Source of the DNA: an uncultured Blautia sp.
GTDB lineage: Bacteria; Bacillota; Clostridia; Lachnospirales; Lachnospiraceae
Direction: 5' to 3'
Assembly (NCBI GenBank): GCA_946629475.1
Contig: CAMOXX010000150.1
Span: 1-6,802, forward strand
DNA: 6,802 nucleotides
This document shows, in pieces, positions 1-5,400 of the stretch. Numbering within the stretch: position 1 is the stretch's first letter; every line of letters begins with the position of its first letter. A program made the translations under genes and the position numbers. Below the pieces are notes generated by a model. That model was not told where the DNA came from and made no database searches. It saw nothing but the letters and a program-made list of their open reading frames with translations.

Positions 1-396
1 GCCTTCGCTGAGAAATCTATCCGGGAAGGCCGCACGGCCGTGATCTACACAAGCCGGCAGCTGCTGGCACCGGAAAACTGCTCCAGCGAGGAACTGCTGG
101 AGATTTCCGTCCGGATTTCGGATGCACTGACCGGGATTGTCGAAGATCTGTCCGTAAAACCGGGCTTTCTGCTGGCAAAGGGCGGAATCACATCATCCGA
201 TGTCGGGACAAAAGGATTGAAAGTAAAAAAAGCACGTGTTATGGGACAGATCAAAAAGGGCATTCCGGTATGGCTTACCGGGCCGGAAAGCAGATTCCCG
301 GATCTCCCGTACATCATCTTCCCCGGAAATGTGGGGGATGTGCAGACACTCCGCGAGATCGTGGAAGAAATAACAAAAAAGGATGACGAATTATGA
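1..396 (+). CDS. Four-carbon acid sugar kinase family protein (DUF1537/OtnK), C-terminal fragment
   Basis: Only the last 131 codons are present; the reading frame is open from the first base, so the gene starts upstream of the window. The fragment matches the C-terminal nucleotide-binding domain of the DUF1537 family. It shows the LLAKGGITSSD segment (fragment residues 57-67, with the family's GGxT signature), then an MGQIKKGIPVW segment, and a closing FPGNVGD motif followed by a helix near the end. Members of this family phosphorylate acid sugars such as 3-oxo-tetronates or tetronates with ATP in the cytoplasm (established knowledge for OtnK/DtnK-type enzymes). The N-terminal substrate-binding half is missing, so the substrate cannot be judged. 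The stop codon overlaps the next start codon as ATGA, which indicates one operon and probably translational coupling with the BKACE gene. An internal GTG at position 40 is not a credible start because the domain continues upstream of it. Confidence 0.85.
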   Translation, partial: AFAEKSIREGRTAVIYTSRQLLAPENCSSEELLEISVRISDALTGIVEDLSVKPGFLLAKGGITSSDVGTKGLKVKKARVMGQIKKGIPVWLTGPESRFPDLPYIIFPGNVGDVQTLREIVEEITKKDDEL

Positions 397-1187
397 GAAA
401 AGTGATTATTTCGCTGGCACCGGTCGCGGCAGGAACGCCGGTGGACAAATATACACTTGCAGAGGATGTGGAAAAGAGCGTTGCGGCTGGGGCCTCCATG
501 TGCCATCTGCACTGCCGCAGACCTGACGGAAGCCTGACGCCGGATATCACCTACATGTCGGAATGCTTTGACGAGATTCTCCGGAGGACGGACGTGGTGG
601 TGCAGGTTTCGACCGGCGGGGTGTCGGATATGAACATCCGTGAGAGGTGCAATCCGCTGGATTACAAAAGGGCTGAGAGCGCTTCCCTGAACGGCGGGAC
701 GACAAACCTTGGCGAAGCGGTCTACATCAATTCCTTTGATGACATCCGGTACTGCGCAAAGGCAGTGTACGAGCGGAACATTCTCCCGGAGACCGAGGTT
801 TTTGACATCGGCATGCTGCACAACATGGAGCTGGTCAAAAAGGAACTGCCGTTCCAGGAGCCGAGGCTTTTCAACCTGGTTTTCGGGCATAAGGGCGGAA
901 TGCAGCCGACGCCGGAGATGCTGGCCGCCTTCGTCTCCTTTGTGCCGAAGGATTCCCTGTGGGGTGTGACTCACTTTGGGCGGGACAACTGGACATTCCT
1001 GGCGATGGCCATCGCTATGGGAGCCACTGTGGTGCGAATCGGATTTGAGGACAGCGCGTATCTTTCGCCGAAGAAGACGGCGGAGCACAACTGGCAGGTT
1101 GTGGAAAAGCTTGCAGCCCTGATCCGGGCAATGGGACTCGAGCCCGCGGCACCTGAGGAAGCAAGAAGCATCCTCGGCATAAAGTAA
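393..1187 (+). CDS. Beta-keto acid cleavage enzyme (BKACE, DUF849 family; 3-keto-5-aminohexanoate cleavage enzyme-like)
   Basis: This 264-residue protein is close to the usual family length of about 270-310 and appears complete. BKACE enzymes are zinc-dependent TIM-barrel proteins. They transfer the acyl part of a beta-keto acid to CoA using acetyl-CoA, giving acetoacetate plus a new acyl-CoA. Visible landmarks are the zinc-binding HLH motif (His38 and His40, in GASMCHLHCR), an STGG loop at 73-76, the SLNGGTTNLGE segment (98-108), the ETEVFDIGML strand (133-142), and RIGFED at 215-220. The last holds the expected Arg, the third zinc ligand Glu219 and the catalytic-pocket Asp220, in the same spacing as the characterised Kce enzyme. 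The N-terminal substrate loop is shorter than in Kce and seems to lack its amine-binding glutamate, so an amino acid substrate like that of Kce is unlikely (alignment made from memory). The start at 393 is supported by an AAGGA ribosome binding site about 9 bases upstream and by the 4-base overlap with the kinase gene. The precise substrate is unknown. Confidence 0.9.
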   Translation: MRKVIISLAPVAAGTPVDKYTLAEDVEKSVAAGASMCHLHCRRPDGSLTPDITYMSECFDEILRRTDVVVQVSTGGVSDMNIRERCNPLDYKRAESASLNGGTTNLGEAVYINSFDDIRYCAKAVYERNILPETEVFDIGMLHNMELVKKELPFQEPRLFNLVFGHKGGMQPTPEMLAAFVSFVPKDSLWGVTHFGRDNWTFLAMAIAMGATVVRIGFEDSAYLSPKKTAEHNWQVVEKLAALIRAMGLEPAAPEEARSILGIK

Positions 1188-1228
1188 CAGAACAAAAACG
1201 TGATGTGTCAGGCGGAGAATAAACAGCA

Positions 1229-2827
1229 ATGAGTGGAATCAGGATTCGGCTTCATAATTCCCGGAAAATTCGGGTTGTCATATCCATATCTCTGGTCGTA
1301 CTGTCTGCGCTGCTGGTTTATTTTCTGGGAGAAATGGCCGGCCGTTCCTCGGAAGATGCGATTCTGCAGAACTATCAGGCTACCTATAAAGTTGCGCTCA
1401 GCAATTCCTCAAGAGTCCTGGATATGAACCTCAGGAGCATACTCGAGGTCGTCCGCGGCTATCTGACGGATGATGAGGTCAGGACGGTGCTCACAAAGGA
1501 TCAGGAGCCCGGCGGAACATTCAGCGCTCCTGACCGTGAAATTCTGGAGGCGGAGGCCAAACAGCTCCTTATGCAGCAGGCTCTGGTCAACGACGTGATA
1601 TTTTTTTCGCTTACCGGGAATCATTACATGCTCAGCAATACCCGGGGAAGCTACGAGTTTGATGTCTATTATAAGACCCATGACTACCTGGAAGAGCCGT
1701 GGAGCAGAGATGCAGAGGCAGCCAGAGGAAAGGAAGTCTTCTTTGGCAATGATGTTCTCGGGCCGGATCTCGGAAATGTCCTTTGCATGGCAAAGTATCT
1801 GATCGATCCGCGAACCGGCAGCCCGATGGGGTATCTGGTAGTTACCTTAAGCCGCAAGCTGATCGGCCGGTCCTACGTGGGAGGCGGCTCGGATCCTGCA
1901 AGCCGTTTTCTGGTTCTTTCAGATAATCACGAACTGATCTACTATGAAGGTCCGGAGGAGCAGGAGGAAGCCATCCGGGCTGCCCTGCTGGAATGGGAGC
2001 AGGTGCAGAAAGCTCCCAAAACACTGGTTTTTTCGGATGTGCAGAATGGTACGACCGGGTGGAAGCTGGTGAACGCGGCCAGGGTTTCCGACCTTACCGG
2101 ACAGAGCAGGCAGCTCAGAAATATGGTCTGGATTGTGGGGAGCATAGTTTTTCTGCTGATTCTTGCCTTTATCCGCGTGACGCTGCAGAACAACCTGCTT
2201 TCAGAGCACCTGATGGCGACGAAGCTGAACGAGAGAGAGGCGGAGCTTCTGCTTTTGCAGTCCCAGATCAATCCGCATTTTCTGTACAATACTCTGGACG
2301 CGCTGTACTTTCAGGCAGTGATCCACGGAGATGACCAGATCGCCGATGCAACCATGGCGCTTTCCAACCATTTCAGGCTGACGCTCAACAGAGGCAGTAA
2401 TTTCATCACTATCCGGGACAATCTGCAGTGGATCCGGGAATACATGAAGATTATGAATTTCCGCTTTCATGACCGCTTTGAACTGGTAGAGAAGGTTGAT
2501 GAGGCCCTTCTGGATTACAGAATCCTCACATTCATTCTGCAGCCATTTGTTGAAAATGCCATCAATCATGGGCTGGAGGCAAAAATCGGGAAAGGCGTGA
2601 TCGAAATTGCCGTACGTAGCGAACAGGAGCTTCTGATTCTGGAGATCAGGGATGACGGTGCGGGCATGGAGGATATTTCGGTCTGGGAGACGGGCTACGG
2701 AGTCCGGAATGTGCAGGAGCGGATCCGCCTCCACTATGGAAATTTCTACGGAGCCAGCGTTAAGAGCAGCAGGGCGGAGGGCACGCTTGTGACCGTAAAA
2801 CTGCCGCTTGTCTTTACGGAAGGATAG
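1229..2827 (+). CDS. YesM-type sensor histidine kinase (His_kinase/HATPase_c)
   Basis: This 532-residue membrane sensor has a short cytoplasmic N-terminus and a first membrane segment at about 15-34. A large extracellular sensing domain at about 38-297 (probably Cache-like, judged by architecture only) is followed by a second membrane segment at about 299-316. The kinase core lies in the cytoplasm. The phosphoacceptor His350 is in QINPHFLYNTLD (345-356), the N box is QPFVENAINHG (438-448), the G1 box is DDGAGM (475-480), and the G2 box is GYGVRNVQERI (489-499). All key residues look intact. Only about 30 residues separate the second membrane segment from the histidine motif, so there is no room for the HAMP domain usual in YesM proteins; a short coiled-coil-like helix (about 322-345) fills the gap. 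The ATG at 1229 follows an AGGCGGAG ribosome binding site (1210-1217). The gap to the BKACE gene is only 41 bases and shows no terminator, so co-transcription with the enzymes is possible. It should phosphorylate the regulator encoded 4 bases downstream. Confidence 0.93.
   Translation: MSGIRIRLHNSRKIRVVISISLVVLSALLVYFLGEMAGRSSEDAILQNYQATYKVALSNSSRVLDMNLRSILEVVRGYLTDDEVRTVLTKDQEPGGTFSAPDREILEAEAKQLLMQQALVNDVIFFSLTGNHYMLSNTRGSYEFDVYYKTHDYLEEPWSRDAEAARGKEVFFGNDVLGPDLGNVLCMAKYLIDPRTGSPMGYLVVTLSRKLIGRSYVGGGSDPASRFLVLSDNHELIYYEGPEEQEEAIRAALLEWEQVQKAPKTLVFSDVQNGTTGWKLVNAARVSDLTGQSRQLRNMVWIVGSIVFLLILAFIRVTLQNNLLSEHLMATKLNEREAELLLLQSQINPHFLYNTLDALYFQAVIHGDDQIADATMALSNHFRLTLNRGSNFITIRDNLQWIREYMKIMNFRFHDRFELVEKVDEALLDYRILTFILQPFVENAINHGLEAKIGKGVIEIAVRSEQELLILEIRDDGAGMEDISVWETGYGVRNVQERIRLHYGNFYGASVKSSRAEGTLVTVKLPLVFTEG
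2818..2824 (+). promoter_or_regulatory. Ribosome binding site that sets the response regulator start
   Basis: GGAAGGA lies 7 bases before the ATG at 2832, inside the last codons of the histidine kinase gene. It favours 2832 over an in-frame TTG at 2808, which would add eight residues ahead of the normal receiver-domain N-terminus. Confidence 0.75.
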
Positions 2828-2831
2828 GCTT

Positions 2832-3860
2832 ATGACACGGATTGTTGTGATTGACGATGAATATCTTGTCGTTGAGGGGATAAAGGCCCTGCTCTCCCGG
2901 CAGCAGAACGATTACCAGGTCGTCGGATGGGCCTATGATGGAATCGAAGGCCTCAGCGTGGTGCGTGAAAAACAGCCGGATCTTGTGATCACGGATATCC
3001 GGATCCCCGGGATGGACGGGCTTTCCCTGATCGAAACGGCAAAGGAATTCTGCCCGGATACCACTTTTGTGGTGATCAGCGGCTATACGGAGTTCGAGTA
3101 CGCGAGAAGGGCCCTCCGGCTGGGTGTAAAGGGGTATATCGACAAGCCGGTCAGCCGCGAAAAGCTGTTTGACGTGCTGGATGACGTGCGAAAGGATGAC
3201 GGCTACCGCAGCGCGCATGAGATCGAGAGGCTGCAGGATGCCGGGATTCAGGGACTGACCCGGAATGATAAGGAGCTGTTCCTTGGCAGCAGCAGAAAGG
3301 TGCTGGCACTTCTGAAGGAATATTACCCGGATCCTGCGGATCTTCGCCGGGAATCCTACAAATATCTGTGCCTTTCGGGCGATATTCTGATGGAGGAGCA
3401 GCCGCAGGCGGACCGGGAGGAGATGGCCTCCTATAAGGATATGGAAAAGCAGAACACGGCGGACGAAATCCTCCGGTACAGCGAGAAGGTTCTTCAGAAT
3501 ATCGCCCGGTATATGAAGGCGTACCAGACAGGGAGCAGCCACCGTACGATCCTCGAAGTTCTTGAGTATATCGACCAGCATTATCAGGAAGACATCAGCC
3601 TGAATGAGCTGGCGTTAAAGGCGCGCATGAGCACCGCATACCTGAGCGTTCTTTTCAAGGCGGAGGTGGGGCAGTCCTTCATCAAGTATCTGACCGGGCT
3701 CCGCCTGAAAAAAGCCAAGTCCCTCCTGAAGGAAGGCTACAAGGTGAAGGAAGTCAGCGAGATGGTGGGGTACATCAATTACCGTTATTTCTGCGACATT
3801 TTCAAGAAGCATGTGGGGCAGACACCGCATGAGTACAAGGAAAATGTGTGGGTACAGTAA
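2832..3860 (+). CDS. YesN-type response regulator (receiver + AraC-family DNA-binding domain)
   Basis: This 342-residue cytoplasmic transcription regulator has an N-terminal receiver domain (about 2-120) with the acidic pocket Asp8/Asp9 in VVIDDE. The phosphoacceptor is Asp55 in LVITDIRIPGMDG, the switch residue is Ser83 in VVISGYTEF, and the conserved Lys105 is in YIDKPV. A helical linker of about 115 residues leads to a C-terminal AraC-type double helix-turn-helix (about 240-338). The first helix-turn-helix is around SLNELALKARMSTAYLSVLF, and the second carries the family signature VGYINYRYFCDIFKK followed by GQTPHEYK. YesN proteins often run to about 500 residues with a longer middle region, so this is a compact version. 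The gene follows the histidine kinase by 4 bases and is surely its partner. The most likely target is the promoter in front of the binding-protein gene just downstream (inference from position). A TTG 24 bases upstream could give a longer form, but the ribosome binding site and the receiver-domain boundary support 2832. Confidence 0.95.
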   Translation: MTRIVVIDDEYLVVEGIKALLSRQQNDYQVVGWAYDGIEGLSVVREKQPDLVITDIRIPGMDGLSLIETAKEFCPDTTFVVISGYTEFEYARRALRLGVKGYIDKPVSREKLFDVLDDVRKDDGYRSAHEIERLQDAGIQGLTRNDKELFLGSSRKVLALLKEYYPDPADLRRESYKYLCLSGDILMEEQPQADREEMASYKDMEKQNTADEILRYSEKVLQNIARYMKAYQTGSSHRTILEVLEYIDQHYQEDISLNELALKARMSTAYLSVLFKAEVGQSFIKYLTGLRLKKAKSLLKEGYKVKEVSEMVGYINYRYFCDIFKKHVGQTPHEYKENVWVQ

Positions 3861-3891
3861 AAATCGATACCAAATCAAAAAAAATACCCAC
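3848..3891. repeat. Inverted repeat, 7-base arms, spanning the end of the regulator gene
   Basis: GTGGGTA at 3848-3854 is the exact reverse complement of TACCCAC at 3885-3891, with a 30-base A-rich spacer that includes the regulator's stop codon. A second TACC at 3868-3871 could pair with the inner part of the left arm instead. There is no T-run after the right arm, so it does not look like an intrinsic terminator on the + strand. It may be a chance pairing, a weak RNA hairpin or half-sites of an operator. Confidence 0.3.
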
Positions 3892-3930
3892 TGGAAATTT
3901 ACACGGTTTGGAATAAAATATTCATATAAA
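3877..3930 (+). promoter_or_regulatory. Candidate promoter for the binding-protein/permease genes
   Basis: A TATAAA hexamer at 3925-3930 is a good -10 candidate (5 of 6 to consensus). The best -35-like hexamer, TTTACA at 3898-3903, lies 21 bases upstream, which is too far for normal spacing. An alternative -10, TAAAAT at 3914-3919, also lacks a good -35. A run of eight A residues at 3877-3884 lies where an UP element would be expected. A good -10 without a properly placed -35 fits an activator-dependent promoter, matching the AraC-type regulator encoded just upstream (inference). The window shows no other good place for a promoter serving the binding-protein gene. Confidence 0.45.
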
Positions 3931-3948
3931 CATTCGTGAACGTGAATG
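3931..3948. repeat. Operator-like element: imperfect palindrome containing a tandem CGTGAA repeat
   Basis: CATTC (3931-3935) and GAATG (3944-3948) form the arms of an 18-base imperfect palindrome, with a further matching G and C inside. The same stretch contains two perfect back-to-back copies of CGTGAA (3935-3940 and 3941-3946). It sits directly after the -10 candidate, so it would cover the transcription start or the first transcribed bases. It could be a repressor or catabolite-control site, or a small 5' hairpin. It is not a convincing match to the CcpA cre consensus, so the binding protein is unknown. Confidence 0.35.
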
Positions 3949-3970
3949 GCCCCCACCGGCCGCAATTCAA

Positions 3971-3978
3971 GAAGGAGG
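3971..3978 (+). promoter_or_regulatory. Strong ribosome binding site of the binding-protein gene
   Basis: GAAGGAGG is close to a perfect Shine-Dalgarno sequence and stands 6 bases before the ATG at 3985. It fixes that start over an in-frame ATG at 3946, whose product would carry 13 extra, mostly polar and Arg-rich residues in front of the signal peptide. Confidence 0.85.
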
Positions 3979-3984
3979 AATACC

Positions 3985-5295
3985 ATGAAAAAGAGAGCTC
4001 TGGCTATCCTGATGAGCGCAGCTATGGCAGCTTCACTCGCAATCGTACCGACTGTATCCGCATCTGATTTTTCCGGAGAAGATCCGCAGCTTGAGAAGAA
4101 GATCAAAATTCTCACCATCTGGGCAGAAGACAACGACAACGGAATTCTGCTGAATCAGATCTGCCAGGATTACAAGGACAATGTAAACCCGAATTTCGAC
4201 TGGGAATATGAGATGGTTTCCTCCGACGACCTTCGCCAGAAGATCGCTACCCTGGCAGCCTCCAATGATCTTCCCGATATCTTCGCATACGAGTCCGGCG
4301 CGCCGCTGCTGGATCTGATCGACGCAGATAAAATCGTAGACATCTCCGAATTTCTTGCGGAGACAGGCACCGAAGAATACATGAATCCCGGTGCAGCTGA
4401 ACTGATGAAGGGTCTGTCCGGAACGGAAGATCTCTATGACCTTCCGCTTGGACTTAACGTAGAAGGCTTCTGGTACAACAAAGAGCTTTTTGAGCAGGCA
4501 GGAGTGGAAGTACCGACAACATGGGATGAGTTTGAGGATGTACTTGCCAAACTTCAGGAAGCAGGCATCCAGCCTCTCACAACCGGCGGTTCTGACAAAT
4601 GGGGCGCGACACGACTGATCAACGCCTACGCTGTAAGAGCAAACGGGAATGACATCATGACAAAAGCAGCGAACGGCGAAGTGGCTTACACAGATCCGGG
4701 TCTCATTGCAGCAGCTGACAAGCTGGCAGAGTGGGCTGAAAAGGGTTATTTCGGCGAGGGCATCACAACGGTTGACATGAACACTGCAGGCTCCATGCTG
4801 ATGAGCGGCAAAGCTGCCATTTTCTACAACGGCTCCTGGTTTACCCAGAACCTGAACGATGAGAGCGCCAACCTGGCAGGCCCGGATGGAATTGGATTCT
4901 TCAACATTCCTGTAATCGACGAGTCCATCAGCAGCGCAACTTCTTACTCCATGAACTGCGGCAACATCCTTGCGCTGGACAAAGAAAAATATGATGAAGG
5001 AACAAAATGGTTCCTGAAGTACTACATGGAAAACATGGGCAACCTGGCTATGGATATGCTCGGCAGCGTCAAGGGCTACACCTACACCACAGCAGTTGAG
5101 GACATGAGCGGATACACCCAGCTGGTTCTTGACGAGATCGACAAGGCTACCGAAGGCTTTGCATGGTGGGAAGCCAAGATGATCAACGAAGTCTCCACAA
5201 CAGCACAGGAAAATGTACAGCCTCTGCTGAACGGTGAGATGACCGGCGAAGAGTACATGCAGTCCATTCAGGACATCCATGACCTGAATTCATAA
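3985..5295 (+). CDS. ABC transporter extracellular sugar-binding protein (family 1, UgpB/MalE-like)
   Basis: This 436-residue secreted solute-binding protein delivers a carbohydrate to the two permeases encoded downstream. It begins with a clear signal peptide: basic MKKR, then a hydrophobic stretch to about residue 24, ending in VSA at 24-26 as a probable signal peptidase I site. There is no cysteine anywhere in the signal region, so it lacks the lipobox that normally anchors such proteins in Gram-positive bacteria. The mature part starts with a strand around KILTIWAEDN (41-50). It carries the family's central segment GFWYNKELFEQAGVEVPTTW (161-180) and, later, GKAAIFYNGSW (275-285). Tryptophan and tyrosine residues likely to stack on sugar rings are frequent (for example Trp163, Trp285, Trp394 and Trp395). 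Length is typical for the family. It has its own upstream regulatory gap and is followed by a terminator-like hairpin, which suggests it is made in excess over the permeases. The transported sugar cannot be inferred from sequence. Confidence 0.93.
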   Translation: MKKRALAILMSAAMAASLAIVPTVSASDFSGEDPQLEKKIKILTIWAEDNDNGILLNQICQDYKDNVNPNFDWEYEMVSSDDLRQKIATLAASNDLPDIFAYESGAPLLDLIDADKIVDISEFLAETGTEEYMNPGAAELMKGLSGTEDLYDLPLGLNVEGFWYNKELFEQAGVEVPTTWDEFEDVLAKLQEAGIQPLTTGGSDKWGATRLINAYAVRANGNDIMTKAANGEVAYTDPGLIAAADKLAEWAEKGYFGEGITTVDMNTAGSMLMSGKAAIFYNGSWFTQNLNDESANLAGPDGIGFFNIPVIDESISSATSYSMNCGNILALDKEKYDEGTKWFLKYYMENMGNLAMDMLGSVKGYTYTTAVEDMSGYTQLVLDEIDKATEGFAWWEAKMINEVSTTAQENVQPLLNGEMTGEEYMQSIQDIHDLNS

Positions 5296-5312
5296 TCGGA
5301 TAAGAGGACACT

Positions 5313-5328
5313 GGTGTGCCCCCACACC
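5313..5328 (+). other. Small stem-loop just after the binding-protein gene
   Basis: GGTGTG (5313-5318) and CACACC (5323-5328) form a perfect 6-base-pair stem with a CCCC loop, 17 bases after the stop codon. No T-run follows, so it is not a terminator by itself. It could protect the 3' end of the binding-protein mRNA. Confidence 0.45.
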
Positions 5329-5342
5329 CCTTAAAGACTGTC

Positions 5343-5383
5343 AAAAGGAGTGCACGGACCGGAGGGTCCGGCGCTCCTTTTTT
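5343..5383 (+). terminator. Intrinsic terminator/attenuator between binding-protein and permease genes
   Basis: A long hairpin pairs AAAAGGAGTGC (5343-5353) with GCGCTCCTTTT (5371-5381, including one G-T pair). After a single bulged A at 5354, CGGACC (5355-5360) pairs with GGTCCG (5365-5370) around a GGAG loop. The 3' arm runs into six T residues (5378-5383). This is a classical Rho-independent terminator. Because the permease genes follow at once on the same strand with no clear promoter of their own, it probably allows partial read-through and so keeps permease levels below those of the binding protein. Confidence 0.85.
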
Positions 5384-5388
5384 AATAC

Positions 5389-5395
5389 GAGGTGA
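5389..5395 (+). promoter_or_regulatory. Ribosome binding site of the first permease gene
   Basis: GAGGTGA lies 5 bases before the ATG at 5401. It overlaps an in-frame GTG at 5392, which therefore is unlikely to be the start. The site begins six bases after the terminator's T-run. Confidence 0.7.
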
Positions 5396-5400
5396 AGATC

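Noticed and set aside
1188..1228. Possible terminator or separate promoter between the BKACE and histidine kinase genes
   Set aside because: The 41 bases show no hairpin with a T-run and no convincing -35/-10 pair; only a ribosome binding site is seen.
45..1229. A 394-codon open frame on the - strand opposite the kinase and BKACE genes
   Set aside because: It lies antisense to two well-recognised genes, its translation has no family features and is rich in His, Arg and Cys in a disordered pattern. It is a shadow of the coding bias on the other strand.
2814..3581. A 255-codon open frame on the - strand opposite the response regulator gene
   Set aside because: It is antisense to a gene with intact receiver and AraC domains and resembles no known protein.
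3935..3948. Possible CcpA catabolite-control (cre) site
   Set aside because: The GTGAACG core recalls part of cre, but the full consensus with its spaced TG and CA ends is not met, so it is reported only as an operator-like element.
3946..3984. Upstream in-frame ATG for the sugar-binding protein
   Set aside because: It would place 13 polar, Arg-rich residues before a normal signal peptide and has no ribosome binding site, while the ATG at 3985 has a near-perfect one.
4033..5280. A 415-codon open frame on the - strand opposite the sugar-binding protein gene
   Set aside because: It is fully antisense to a clear binding-protein gene, and its translation is Cys-rich with no recognisable domain. 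No convincing ribosome binding site or promoter supports it.
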